NCBI RefSeq assembly: GCF_030369675.1
Contig: NZ_CP128477.1
Coordinates: forward strand, 62,001-126,000
Source of the DNA: Peteryoungia algae
GTDB lineage: Bacteria > Pseudomonadota > Alphaproteobacteria > Rhizobiales > Rhizobiaceae
Reading direction: 5' to 3'
DNA length: 64,000 nucleotides
Part shown: one piece after another, positions 42,253 through 50,720 of the stretch
Layout of the letters: each line of letters opens with the position of its first letter
Position numbering within the stretch: the stretch's first letter is position 1
Position numbers and translations under genes: made by a program
The notes under the pieces: model-generated
What the model saw: the letters and a program-made list of their open reading frames with translations, nothing else
Told to the model about the DNA's origin: nothing
The model's database searches: none

Positions 42253-43632
42253 TTAGCCGCCGGCCATGCGGTTCCCGGAAAGCGTCAGATGCGGGAAGGT
42301 CGTATCCCCGTCTTCGAGCGCACCACCCACCCGGTCTTTCCAGCGATATCCGACGATGGCGCCCCCCGTGGCCCCATCCACGATATTGTTGCGGATCACA
42401 GTCTCGCCGGCGCCCTCCACCACACTCACCCGCATGCCCTCGGCGCTGCCGCGCAGGATATTGTCACTGACGATGACATTGCGCAGATAGGGTCCCCAGC
42501 CAATGGCGAGTGCCGCCGTCTCGGCGCCATCGACGAGATTGTCCGTCACCAGCGTATCGGCCTCGACCGAGATGCCGAAGCCAAAGCCGCTCACCGTAGG
42601 CTCGTAAGGTCCCTTGTCGACAATGCCGCGCACGATGTTGCCGCTGACCGTCGAGAGCCGCCCCCCATGATCGAAATTGGCGACCGAAATCCCGATCGCC
42701 GCCCCATCGATGACATTGCCCTCGATCATTGCCCCCTCGAATTCGAACTCGGCATAGATGGCGGTCTCGCCGGAGCGGAAAGCCTGGTTGCCGCTGATGG
42801 TGATGTTGGAGGCGGAATTGGCGCGGATTGCGGAAAATGCGCAATCGGAGACGTGATTGCCGGAAACCAGCATATTGTCGGCCCGGAACACATTGATGCC
42901 ATTGCCATATTGCCCGGTGCCGCCATTGGTCGCGCCGATCCGCGCCACCCGATTGCCCGAGATCACGCTGCCGTCCTCGCCCTTGGTCCAGCGATGCACG
43001 AGAATGCCGCCATTGCCGCAGTCGAATATCTCGTTGTTGCGCAGCGTGAAGGCCTTGCCCTCGATCGACCAGATCCCCGCTTCCGCCGCCCCGGCCACCC
43101 GGGTCGTCTCGATGCGACCGCCGGAACGTGCGAGATAGATGCCGCATTTGCGGCTGCCGATGATCTCGCAGGCTTCGATCACCACATCGTCGACGCTGCG
43201 AAAGGCGAGAAGCCCCTCCGTATAGTCCGCAAGCCATCGATTGGCGCCATCGAATGTGATGCCCGAGAGGCTGACCCGTCGGATGTCCTGGGCTGCGATG
43301 AGATGCCCGTCGCCGCGATAGACGAGCCGTGTCAGGCCTGGAATCCCGGTCAGCCGACTGCCGTCGCGCAACTCCAGATTGGCCACCTCATAGGTGCCGG
43401 CTGGGAGGAAGACCGGTTGTCCGACGGCCGCCGCCCGGTCGATCAGGGTCTGCAGCTTGCGGCTCTGGTCGTCCTCGGTACCGGGCAGGATGCCCGCCTC
43501 TGCCGCATCGAAACCGCCCCGCAGTTCCGCCATTGCCAGCGTCTGTGCCAGGGGCGCGCGGATGCTCACGGGCAGGCCCGCAGTGGCGAGCAGCCCGCCC
43601 AGTCCTGCAATGACCGAGCGTCGTGAGGGCAT
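42253..43632 (-). CDS. Tat-exported right-handed beta-helix repeat protein (TIGR03808 type)
   Basis: A 459-residue secreted protein. The start MPSRRSVIAGLGGLLATAG holds a twin-arginine signal (SRRSVIAG). The body is a parallel beta-helix made of repeated N-x-I/V-x-x-N-x-x-x units (FTLRNNEIFDCGNGGI, VSGNHVSDCAFSAIRA, TISGNQAFRSGE), like pectate-lyase-type folds. TIGR03808 proteins are known from rhizobia but have no settled function. No catalytic Asp cluster is obvious. The longer frame to 43698 would hide the Tat signal. Confidence 0.9.
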   Translation of the reverse strand: MPSRRSVIAGLGGLLATAGLPVSIRAPLAQTLAMAELRGGFDAAEAGILPGTEDDQSRKLQTLIDRAAAVGQPVFLPAGTYEVANLELRDGSRLTGIPGLTRLVYRGDGHLIAAQDIRRVSLSGITFDGANRWLADYTEGLLAFRSVDDVVIEACEIIGSRKCGIYLARSGGRIETTRVAGAAEAGIWSIEGKAFTLRNNEIFDCGNGGILVHRWTKGEDGSVISGNRVARIGATNGGTGQYGNGINVFRADNMLVSGNHVSDCAFSAIRANSASNITISGNQAFRSGETAIYAEFEFEGAMIEGNVIDGAAIGISVANFDHGGRLSTVSGNIVRGIVDKGPYEPTVSGFGFGISVEADTLVTDNLVDGAETAALAIGWGPYLRNVIVSDNILRGSAEGMRVSVVEGAGETVIRNNIVDGATGGAIVGYRWKDRVGGALEDGDTTFPHLTLSGNRMAGG

Positions 43633-43849
43633 CTTGTCGTTCCGTTCGAGACGATTGGATATCGCTGCGAACTTGGCGGAACGGGCCTCTGGCGGCAAGA
43701 AGAGGCTTAAAACAGTGTTAACGCCCCAGATGAAGATCTTCGCCTTTGGTCTGGGGACGTCATCGCAAGGAGTTGAGCCAGATCAAGGAAAGGCGCCCGG
43801 ATGCGCCTAAGGTGATCCTCGAAAGATAGGAACACGAAGGAAAACGATC

Positions 43850-44053
43850 ATGCTTCGTCTCGCTGCAGTCCTCTACATTCTTGTCGCCAGCGCCGTCGGC
43901 GGTGCGGCGGTGATCACGGTTCTGTCGCTCGACATGCGTGAAGGCTGGCAGATCGCAGCCGCCTTTGTGGCAGGTCTGGTGATCTCGATCCCGATTGCTG
44001 CCGTGCTCGGCAAGAAGATCTACAATGCCCTGCAAGGTCCAAAACCCGTCTGA
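43850..44053 (+). CDS. Small two-helix membrane protein
   Basis: A 67-residue protein with two hydrophobic helices (residues 3-27 and 33-53) joined by a short charged turn, and a C-terminal KKIYNALQGPKPV. AAGGAAAAC precedes the ATG. I recall similar short proteins in Rhizobiales but know no function. A branched palindrome follows the stop directly. Confidence 0.75.
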   Translation: MLRLAAVLYILVASAVGGAAVITVLSLDMREGWQIAAAFVAGLVISIPIAAVLGKKIYNALQGPKPV

Positions 44054-44055
44054 CC

Positions 44056-44107
44056 TCACGCCATCCCGGCAATGGCGGGAACCGGCTTCGCGTGCGAAGT
44101 GGCGTGA
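44056..44107 (+). other. Three-way-junction palindrome
   Basis: TCACGCCA (44056-44063) pairs with TGGCGTGA (44100-44107) and encloses two hairpins: TCCCG/CGGGA (44064-44080) and CTTCG/CGAAG (44086-44099). It begins 3 bases after the stop of the small membrane protein gene. There is no T-tract. Could be a 3'-end processing structure, a structured RNA or a dispersed palindrome. Confidence 0.5.
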
Positions 44108-44534
44108 CTACGGAGAGAGATCGCATTGATGGCGAAACTGCTTCGCCAGGCAGGCTTCAGACTTTCGATATGGGACGCAAACCCTTTCGGTCCTGGCGGA
44201 GTGGAAAGGGCGGTGGATACCAGTCCCATGGCGACCGGCCGGCATTTTCTCGGGGGAGGGCGTGCCGGTCGGATCGATTCTGCCGTTTGTCGATTTCGTC
44301 TGTCGGCTTTCGTCATGTTCGATATGGTCGAACTGCGCCGCGAACCCTTCGTTGAACCGCAAATGGAGGCGCCTGAAAGCCTCCGTGTCCGACCCTCCGG
44401 CTGTCACCACCCGGATTGCCTTTGAGCCGCGTGCAAATCCTGCGCCGAGGCGCGAAGCTGACCTTCGGCATAAGCTTCGCGCCAGCCGCGCCTGACAGAT
44501 TGCGGCCTACGACGTCAGTGTGATCAGGTGCAGC
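44108..44534. other. Region without a convincing gene
   Basis: About 430 bases with overlapping open frames on both strands (about 100 codons each) but no recognisable product. The plus frame from the ATG at 44129 has only an AGAGA element upstream. This may be a decayed gene or an upstream region of the L,D-transpeptidase gene. Confidence 0.4.
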
Positions 44535-45362
44535 ATGTCCAAGGTTTCGAGCTCATCATCGGCAAGACCGCAGTCTTCGGTCGCAAGGCGGGTTCTGTCG
44601 CTCGGGCTCGGCACTGCGCTGGTCGGCTCGCTCTCGGGCTGCATCCTGATGACCGATACCAGCCGCATGAACATCGATGTCTTCCAGGATGAGGTCGCCC
44701 CCGTCTGGTACGATCCGGCCCGCACGCCGCCGGCCGCCGATCAGACGGCGCCGCAGAAGCGCGATCTCTACAAGACCCAGTTCCATCAGACCTATGGCCT
44801 GCCCGTCAGCAATCCGCTGCACCGCACCATCTACGGCCTGATGGTCGATGATGGCCACACCCTGCCGCCGATCCCGCTCGACCGCGTCCGCTCTGACATG
44901 CTGCGCCACGAGGTGGACTACCAGACGGCGGAAGCGCCCGGCACCATCGTCGTCGACACCAAGGCGCATTACCTCTATCTGGTCCAGCCCGGTGGCAAGG
45001 CGGTCCGCTATGGCGTCGGTCTCGGCCGCGATGGTTTTGCCTGGTCGGGCAGGGGTGTCATTCAACGCAAGGCGAAATGGCCGCACTGGACGCCGACCGA
45101 TGACATGGTCGAGGCCAATCCCAACCTGCGCCCCGTTTCCGCCGAGCGCGGCGGTCTGGTCGCCGGTCTCAACAATCCGCTCGGTGCCCGTGCGCTCTAC
45201 ATCTATCAGGGCGGCAAGGACACGCTCTACCGCGTGCACGGCACGCCCGACTGGCAGTCGGTCGGCAAGGCCACCTCGTCTGGCTGCGTGCGCATGTTCA
45301 ATCAGGACGTCATCGATCTCTTCGATCGCGTGCCCGACAACACCCCGATTGTTGTCATTTAG
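44535..45362 (+). CDS. L,D-transpeptidase lipoprotein, paralogue 1
   Basis: A 275-residue predicted lipoprotein (lipobox LSGC near residues 33-36) with a YkuD domain. GTIVVDTKAHYLYLVQPGGK starts the domain, and HGTPDWQSVGKATSSGCVRM gives the catalytic H-x14-17-S-H/S-G-C-h-R signature (Cys about residue 250). These enzymes make 3-3 peptidoglycan cross-links or anchor proteins to the wall. A GTG at 44520 is an alternative start. The next gene is a paralogue. Confidence 0.9.
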   Translation: MSKVSSSSSARPQSSVARRVLSLGLGTALVGSLSGCILMTDTSRMNIDVFQDEVAPVWYDPARTPPAADQTAPQKRDLYKTQFHQTYGLPVSNPLHRTIYGLMVDDGHTLPPIPLDRVRSDMLRHEVDYQTAEAPGTIVVDTKAHYLYLVQPGGKAVRYGVGLGRDGFAWSGRGVIQRKAKWPHWTPTDDMVEANPNLRPVSAERGGLVAGLNNPLGARALYIYQGGKDTLYRVHGTPDWQSVGKATSSGCVRMFNQDVIDLFDRVPDNTPIVVI

Positions 45363-45520
45363 CGACAGTCGTTTGCGACGGGATCCATCTCTCCAAAACG
45401 TGAGCGGGGGTCGGCGTTGCATTAAGTGAAGCTTTCCTGTTTGCATCGCATCATCGCGGAACAAAGCGCACCTCCCGGCGTCTTCCTCCGCAGCGCTGCC
45501 ACAGGAAATTTGTAACCTAC

Positions 45521-46228
45521 ATGTCTTCAATGCCTCCCCTGACCCGCCGTTCGCTTCTGTCGTTGACAGGCCTCGGAGCCGCCTCGCTGCTCGCAAGCTG
45601 CACCACCTCCCGTCCGCTCCCTCCCGGCGTTCGCCTCGATGGCCCGGCCGTCCCCGCCGCCCCGAAGGGTCGCACGCCCGAACTCGACGCCATGTATGGC
45701 GAAGTCTATGACGGCGGTTTCGTCATTCCGGCCGTCCCTTACTGGAAGATCCCCGACCGCTTCTATCGCCAGCAGGTCGTCGATCCCACCGGTGAGGTCC
45801 CCGGCACGGTCGTCGTCGATACGCCAAACCGCTTCCTCTATCTCGTCGAGCGCGGTGGCACCGCCATGCGTTACGGCGTCGGCATCGGCCGTGACGGCTT
45901 TTCCTGGGGTGGCGCCGGTGTGATCCAGTGGCGCCAGAAGTGGCCGAAATGGACCCCGCCGGACGAGATGATCGCCCGCCAGCCGGAACTGGAGATCTAT
46001 TCGGTGCGCAACGGCGGCAAGCCGGGCGGTATCGACAACCCGCTCGGTGCCCGCGCGCTTTACATCTTCCAGAACGGACAGGACACGCTCTACCGCCTGC
46101 ATGGTTCGCCGGAATGGAATTCCATCGGCAAGGCCGTCTCGTCGGGCTGCGTGCGCCTGATGAACCAGGACGTCATCGACCTCTATGAGCGCGTGCCGAA
46201 CAAGGCGAAGATCGTCGTCCGGCAGTAA
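45521..46228 (+). CDS. L,D-transpeptidase lipoprotein, paralogue 2
   Basis: A 235-residue protein with a twin-arginine-like start (LTRRSLLSLTGLGAASLLAS), lipobox LASC, and a YkuD domain ending in HGSPEWNSIGKAVSSGCVRL (Cys about residue 210). The domain is closely related to the preceding gene (GxxFxWxGxGVIQ and NPLGARALYI shared), so the pair arose by duplication; the N-termini differ and suggest different export routes (Tat versus Sec). Confidence 0.92.
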   Translation: MSSMPPLTRRSLLSLTGLGAASLLASCTTSRPLPPGVRLDGPAVPAAPKGRTPELDAMYGEVYDGGFVIPAVPYWKIPDRFYRQQVVDPTGEVPGTVVVDTPNRFLYLVERGGTAMRYGVGIGRDGFSWGGAGVIQWRQKWPKWTPPDEMIARQPELEIYSVRNGGKPGGIDNPLGARALYIFQNGQDTLYRLHGSPEWNSIGKAVSSGCVRLMNQDVIDLYERVPNKAKIVVRQ

Positions 46229-46266
46229 CGGCCGGCAACGCCGTTCAGCGATTTCAGCACAGACGA

Positions 46267-46296
46267 AAGGCCCCGCCGGCAAGCCGACGGGGCCTT
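46267..46296. terminator. Bidirectional terminator between convergent genes
   Basis: AAGGCCCCG (46267-46275) pairs with CGGGGCCTT (46288-46296); an inner GGC/GCC pairing extends it. Serves the L,D-transpeptidase gene and the host-attachment gene. Confidence 0.75.
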
Positions 46297-46330
46297 CCTC
46301 ATATTGGCCTGTGTTCCGCGCTGGCGGAGG

Positions 46331-46735
46331 TCAGGCGGCCTCGAGCGCCTTTTCGATGTCCTGAACCGTATGGCCGGTCAGGTCCTTGTCGAGTTCGCCG
46401 ATCAGGACGGCCGAAAGCTGCTTGTGATAGCCCTTGCGCATCTCGCCCAGCGTCCGCGGCGCGGCGATGATGACGAGGTTCTTGATCTTGCCGTCCAGCA
46501 CATGGCGGTTCAGCATGTCGGTGATGCCGCTGCCGAAACCGTCTTCCTCCTGCTGGCTGTCGTCAGGATTGGCGGCGCTGCTGGAATGACGGTTGCCGGA
46601 GGTGATCTTCGAGCTGTCGATCTCTTCCGCCGGCATGGCCTTCAGCTTGATATCAAGCGCGTTGCCCTCGTTCTGGAAAAGGCTCAGCTTCTCGCCGTCG
46701 GCGACGGCAATGACGGTGTTCTGGGGCACTTGCAT
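46331..46735 (-). CDS. Host-attachment family protein
   Basis: A 134-residue protein of the family Pfam calls 'protein required for attachment to host cells', known from Agrobacterium. TVIAVADGEKLSLFQNEGN opens the fold, and VIIAAPRTLGEMRKGYHKQLSAVLIGEL is the conserved C-terminal part, reminiscent of release-factor eRF1-like folds. No export signal, so it is probably cytosolic despite the name. ATG 46735 follows AAGGAGAAC. Confidence 0.88.
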   Translation of the reverse strand: MQVPQNTVIAVADGEKLSLFQNEGNALDIKLKAMPAEEIDSSKITSGNRHSSSAANPDDSQQEEDGFGSGITDMLNRHVLDGKIKNLVIIAAPRTLGEMRKGYHKQLSAVLIGELDKDLTGHTVQDIEKALEAA

Positions 46736-46880
46736 GAAAGTTCTCCTTGCTGGTCTGTGCGAGGTCCACCGAAGGTGGCGCTGCCGCAGGTGACCGGAGG
46801 ACAACCCCTCGGGCTTTTGATCGTTCCTTCATCGCAGGCCCCGATCGCCGGCATGGCACTCCGACCTCCTGCCTTTGGCC

Positions 46881-47276
46881 TCACCCCCGACAGCGAAACG
46901 GGCTGAAAGAACTCGCAGCCCCGGCATTCATGGTGGCAATGGTCAGCCCGTTGGCGACCTCGATATCGGTATCGGTCTCCGGACAGGCATCGACATCGGC
47001 GAGGCAGCCGCTGGCGATAAATTCCCGGTTCCGGGCCAGGAAACGGTCGGAGACGCCGTCATGCCCGACGTGGTCGAGGATGTCGTCGAGGGCCCTGGCA
47101 TAGACCTCGCATTTCGTCCGTTGCCAGTCCGACCGCCCCTCCACCGTCGTGCCGGCCTCCTGCGCCCATGCCTGGGCGTTCAACATCGTCATCGAAACGA
47201 CACCCGCCGTCAGACAGGCAAGGGCGAGGCCGAGACGGAAAATCGCGTGGCCCGTCGTCGTCGCATGGCCGGTCAT
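46881..47276 (-). CDS. Small exported protein coupled to the beta-lactamase gene
   Basis: A 131-residue protein with a signal peptide (residues 12-38, ending AQAWA). The mature part contains four cysteines (TKCEVYARALDDILDHVG, SGCLADVDACPETD, PFRCRG), likely two disulfides. Not a family I recognise. Its ATG overlaps the stop of the beta-lactamase gene by 4 bases (ATGA), so the two are translationally coupled. It could be a chaperone, regulator or unrelated envelope protein. Confidence 0.78.
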   Translation of the reverse strand: MTGHATTTGHAIFRLGLALACLTAGVVSMTMLNAQAWAQEAGTTVEGRSDWQRTKCEVYARALDDILDHVGHDGVSDRFLARNREFIASGCLADVDACPETDTDIEVANGLTIATMNAGAASSFSPFRCRG

Positions 47277-48169
47277 TGACCGTATTCCGCAAAGATCGCA
47301 GCACCAATCTCGGCAATGGCGGCATCCCTTGTCTTCAGTGGGTGCTTTCGCCCGTCCATGTAGATGGCGACGACCAGTGGCGCACCCTCCGGCGGTCGCA
47401 GAAGGGCGATGACGCCGCGCGTGCCGTGACCACCGGCACCGCTGCGGTCGGCGATCCTCCAGCCCTTCGGCAGCTCGGCGCGCAGCAAGCCGCCCGCCAC
47501 GGCATTCGCCGCCATCCAGGATTCCAGCTGGTCCGCGGCCTCAGGCTCGAGCGCACCGTCCAGCAGCAGCCGGCGCAGGGTGCTGGCCATGGCCTGGGGC
47601 GTGGTCGTGTCGCGCGGATCACCGGGGGTTGCCTGGTTGAGTTCCGGTTCGTATCGGTCGAGCCGTGTCGTGTCGTCGCCGGTGCGCCGCAGAAAATCCG
47701 TCAGCGCAGGCGGTCCGCCGATCGCTTTCAGGACGGTATTGGCAGCCGCATTGTCGCTGGTGCGCAGGGTGATCTCGCAGAGTGCACGGGTGGAAAGGCT
47801 CGTGCCGACCCGCTTTTCCGTGACGGGGGAATGCGGGCGCAGATCTGCCTGGCGGATCTTGTGTTTCTTTTCGAGCACGGGGTCGCCGGAAGAGAGGGCA
47901 GCGGCGCAGGCGAGCGCCTTGAAGGTGCTGGCCATGGTGAAGCGTTCACCCGCCCGGTAGCCGTGCATTGCGCCGGTGCCGGTATCGATGACCGCAAAGC
48001 CGACGCGCATGCCGAGCGTCGTCTCGACGCGCTCTGCGGCTGCTGTCACCGGATCGGCGTCCTTGACCTGCGCCGACGCCGGCCCGGGCGCATGCAGCAG
48101 TGCCGGCAGGACAATGCCCAACAGAAGGGCGGTCATGCGAAATGGCGTGATAGGTCGGATGCTTGTCAT
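47273..48169 (-). CDS. Class A beta-lactamase
   Basis: A 298-residue periplasmic serine beta-lactamase with a signal peptide to about residue 33. Class A motifs: S-T-F-K (Ser about 81, Ambler 70), TSDNAA (Ambler 130-132), EPELNQA (Glu166-x-x-x-Asn170 type), and DRSGAGG where Arg replaces the usual Lys234 of KTG. The RSG/RTG form is known from carbenicillinases. ATG 48169 is preferred; the frame upstream to 48322 lacks a signal peptide. First gene of a two-gene operon. Confidence 0.93.
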   Translation of the reverse strand: MTSIRPITPFRMTALLLGIVLPALLHAPGPASAQVKDADPVTAAAERVETTLGMRVGFAVIDTGTGAMHGYRAGERFTMASTFKALACAAALSSGDPVLEKKHKIRQADLRPHSPVTEKRVGTSLSTRALCEITLRTSDNAAANTVLKAIGGPPALTDFLRRTGDDTTRLDRYEPELNQATPGDPRDTTTPQAMASTLRRLLLDGALEPEAADQLESWMAANAVAGGLLRAELPKGWRIADRSGAGGHGTRGVIALLRPPEGAPLVVAIYMDGRKHPLKTRDAAIAEIGAAIFAEYGQ

Positions 48170-48318
48170 GCGGTTCTCCCTGTCGCGCCTTTCAGATTGA
48201 AGGCGAACAAGGCAGGAGCGAGGCGCAGCGATGACAGGCCTGGCTCCCTTCCGTGTCCGATGACGGGGCGGAATTTCCGCTTTCCGCTCAGCCTCTGTGG
48301 CCGGGGATGATCCCGACC

Positions 48319-48774
48319 TCACCGCTCGTGCACGGTCTCCAGCTGGTCCTTCAGCCGGTTCAGGCTGTCGCGCAGGCTTTCGATCTCGGCAATGTCGCAG
48401 CCGGTCTGGTTGCCGATCGTCGAGAAGACCTCCAGCGCCCGGCGTTTCAGCGCCCGGCCTTCCTCCGTCAGGGTGATGAAGACCACGCGTTCGTCAGCGG
48501 CATCGCGGCGACGGGAGACATACTGGATCTGTTCGAGCCGCTTCAGGAGCGGCGAAAGCGTGCCGGAATCGAGCCCCACCTTTTCGCCGAGCGCCTTTAC
48601 CGAAAGGTCGTCCTCCTCCCACAGCGCCATCATCACCACATATTGCGGATAGGTGAGGCCGAGCGGCGTGAGCAGCGGCTTATAGGCGCGCGTGAAGGCG
48701 TGTGCGGCGCCGTAGAGCGCAAAGCACAGCTGCTTGTCCAGCCTTAGTTCCTTTTCGAGTGTTTCGTCGGTCAT
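48319..48774 (-). CDS. ohrR: Organic-peroxide-sensing MarR family regulator OhrR
   Basis: A 151-residue repressor. The reactive Cys17 in LDKQLCFALYGAAHAF is the peroxide sensor of OhrR, and the winged helix has VKALGEKVGLDSGTLSPLLKRLE. Diverges from ohr, with a perfect palindromic operator between. Oxidation of Cys17 by organic hydroperoxides would release the DNA (family knowledge). ATG 48774 gives the usual N-terminus; the upstream open frame is ignored. Confidence 0.94.
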   Translation of the reverse strand: MTDETLEKELRLDKQLCFALYGAAHAFTRAYKPLLTPLGLTYPQYVVMMALWEEDDLSVKALGEKVGLDSGTLSPLLKRLEQIQYVSRRRDAADERVVFITLTEEGRALKRRALEVFSTIGNQTGCDIAEIESLRDSLNRLKDQLETVHER

Positions 48775-48858
48775 GGCCCTTGATGAACCCCCTTCGGCAT
48801 CTATTGTTTCCACAGTGGCCAAAACTGGCGCACATTTCAATGCGCAAAAAACAATTGC

Positions 48859-48875
48859 GCACAATTCAATTGTGC
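48859..48875. promoter_or_regulatory. OhrR operator
   Basis: GCACAATT-C-AATTGTGC is a perfect 8+1+8 palindrome in the ohrR-ohr gap, next to a TATATA -10-like element of ohr. A partial second copy (AACAATTGCGC) lies directly to the left. Confidence 0.87.
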
Positions 48876-48916
48876 TCTATATAAACATTACCAACCGTCA
48901 AACAAGGAGAACACCC

Positions 48917-49339
48917 ATGGCAATCCTCTATACCGCGCACGCCCATGCCACCGGCGGCCGCTCCGGCCACGGCGTAAGCGACAACGGCGTACTTGATGTG
49001 ACATTGACGACCCCGAAGGAAATGGGTGGCGACGGCGCGACCGGCACCAATCCCGAACAGCTGTTCGCCGTCGGTTATTCCGCCTGCTTCCTCGGCGCGC
49101 TCAAGTTCGTCGCCTCGAAGGAAAAGGTGAAGATTCCGGAAGATGCCAAGGTGCATGCCGCAGTCGGCATCGGCCCGCGTGAAGACGGCGGCGGTTTCGG
49201 CATCGAGGTCAAGCTCACCGTCGAAGTGCCCGGCCTTGACCGCGAACTGGTCGAGCGCCTCGCAGCCGCAGCCCATATCGTCTGCCCCTACAGCCACGCC
49301 ATGCGTACCTCGACCGAAGTGCCGGTCACGGTCGCCTGA
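48917..49339 (+). CDS. ohr: Organic hydroperoxide resistance protein Ohr
   Basis: A 140-residue thiol peroxidase that reduces organic and fatty-acid hydroperoxides. Both catalytic cysteines are present: Cys57 in GYSACFLGAL and Cys123 in VCPYSHAMR. CAAGGAGAACACCC precedes ATG 48917. Length and motifs are standard. Controlled by the divergent ohrR. Confidence 0.97.
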   Translation: MAILYTAHAHATGGRSGHGVSDNGVLDVTLTTPKEMGGDGATGTNPEQLFAVGYSACFLGALKFVASKEKVKIPEDAKVHAAVGIGPREDGGGFGIEVKLTVEVPGLDRELVERLAAAAHIVCPYSHAMRTSTEVPVTVA

Positions 49340-49370
49340 TCGCCTGGCCCCTTTAAGATCCACCGCCCGA

Positions 49371-49397
49371 AGGCCGGCCTTGTGCCGGCCTTTTTTT
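49371..49397 (+). terminator. Intrinsic terminator after ohr
   Basis: AGGCCGGC pairs with GCCGGCC(T) around a CTTGT loop, followed by seven T. Confidence 0.9.
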
Positions 49398-49495
49398 GCG
49401 TCAGCCGCGTTGCGGAGGTACGGCTTGCTGGACACGGGGGAGGTGGCCAGAGGAGGATGCGGAAGTCTCCATGATTTCTGAGCCTTGCTCGGCCG

Positions 49496-50134
49496 TCAGC
49501 GCGTATCTGCCGCAGCAAAATGCGCCATCTGATCGGCATGGGCCTGGATGAAGGCGGGTCTTGCTGTGGCCCGGGCAACATAGGCCTGGCAGGCGGGATA
49601 ATCTAAAAGGCCGCCGAGCCGCCCGACGAGCCGCAGCACATCCGCCATGGCGATATCGGCGACGGAAAACGAACCGGCAAGCCAGTCGCCGCTCGACAGC
49701 ACCGCCTCCATGCGCGAGATCCGCGCGGACAGAAAGCCGACCAGGGCTTGCGGAATGCCGCCTTCCGGCTTGGAGAAGGTCAGGATCGACCAGGGCAGGC
49801 TGGCCGCCTCGACGGAATTGAGGGCTGCGAACAGCCATTCCGTCACTTTGGCCCGTCCAGCCGGGTCGCCCGGCATCAACAGCTCGCTCCGGCTGCCCAG
49901 ATGCAGCAGGATCGCGCCGGTTTCGAAGATGGAGAGTTCGCCATCGGTCAACCAGGGAACCTGCGCGAAGGGCTGGTGCGCGAGATGGTCCGCCTCGCGC
50001 TGGCGAAAGGATGTGCTGGCCACCTGATAGGGCAGGCCGGCTTCTTCCAGTGCCCAGCGTATCCTGAGGTCGCGCACATAGCCGCGCGGCAATTCCGGCA
50101 CCCAGTCATACGTCGTCAGCGTGATATTCGTCAT
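49496..50134 (-). CDS. Glutathione S-transferase family protein
   Basis: A 212-residue GST. The N-terminal thioredoxin fold reads LTTYDWVPELPRGYVRDLRI, with FAQVPWLTDGELSIFETGAIL for glutathione binding, and the helical C-terminal domain has FSVADIAMADVLRL. The opening loop (WVPELPRGYVRDLR) is unusual next to standard GSTs. It lies 90 bases downstream of a MarR gene on the same strand. Confidence 0.88.
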   Translation of the reverse strand: MTNITLTTYDWVPELPRGYVRDLRIRWALEEAGLPYQVASTSFRQREADHLAHQPFAQVPWLTDGELSIFETGAILLHLGSRSELLMPGDPAGRAKVTEWLFAALNSVEAASLPWSILTFSKPEGGIPQALVGFLSARISRMEAVLSSGDWLAGSFSVADIAMADVLRLVGRLGGLLDYPACQAYVARATARPAFIQAHADQMAHFAAADTR

Positions 50135-50224
50135 GGCGTTCCTTCGTTGCCTCTTCCGTGCGGTGGAAAAAAGCCCGCGGGCGCGACCGGATGATGGCCA
50201 GCCGCCGGGTGTGGTGGAGCTGGA

Positions 50225-50671
50225 TCAGCCGCTCACCTCCGTCAGCCCCTGGCGCAGCACATGCGCGTCGCTCGTCATCGTCGCTTCGATGGCGGCATGC
50301 ACGTCTTTCCAGATCGGGACGGCGTCTGAAAGCGCCAGACTACCCTCGGGCGTCAGCCGCAACCGCTTGCCGCGCCGGTCCTTCGGGTCAGGCTCGATGG
50401 ACACCCAGCCGCGCGCCGATAGCGGCTTCAGGGCGGCCGTCAGCGTGGTCCGGTCCATGGCCAGAAGTCTGGCAACAGGGCCCATCGGCGGCGGTTCCGG
50501 CCGGTTCAGCGCCATCATCAACGAGAACTGTTGGTTTGTCAGTCCGACAGGCTTCAGCGCCAGATCGAAGCGGCGTCCAAGCGCTCGGGCTGCGCGCTGG
50601 GCATGCAGGCAAAGGCAGGTGTCTTTGATGTGAATGGTGGTGGAATAGGGAATCAGTGGCCCGTTTGACAT
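50225..50671 (-). CDS. MarR family transcriptional regulator
   Basis: A 148-residue winged-helix regulator (LTNQQFSLMMALNRPEPPP, VARLLAMDRTTLTAALKPL, DPKDRRGKRLRLTPEG). Cys residues in the N-terminal KDTCLCLHAQRAARAL could sense redox state, as in other Cys-x-Cys MarR proteins. It diverges from the DUF899 gene with a palindrome between them, so it probably controls both that operon and itself. Confidence 0.9.
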   Translation of the reverse strand: MSNGPLIPYSTTIHIKDTCLCLHAQRAARALGRRFDLALKPVGLTNQQFSLMMALNRPEPPPMGPVARLLAMDRTTLTAALKPLSARGWVSIEPDPKDRRGKRLRLTPEGSLALSDAVPIWKDVHAAIEATMTSDAHVLRQGLTEVSG

Positions 50672-50682
50672 GGAATAAATAT

Positions 50683-50694
50683 GTTGATATCAAC
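50683..50694. promoter_or_regulatory. MarR-type operator
   Basis: GTTGATATCAAC is a perfect 12-bp palindrome, flanked by AT-rich ATAT arms, 11 bases from the MarR start and 26 bases from the DUF899 start. Confidence 0.8.
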
Positions 50695-50720
50695 CTATAT
50701 GTCAAGAGGAGGACGGCAAG

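Noticed and set aside
44108..44410. 100-codon minus-strand frame
   Set aside because: No recognisable product and no ribosome binding site; may be decayed DNA.
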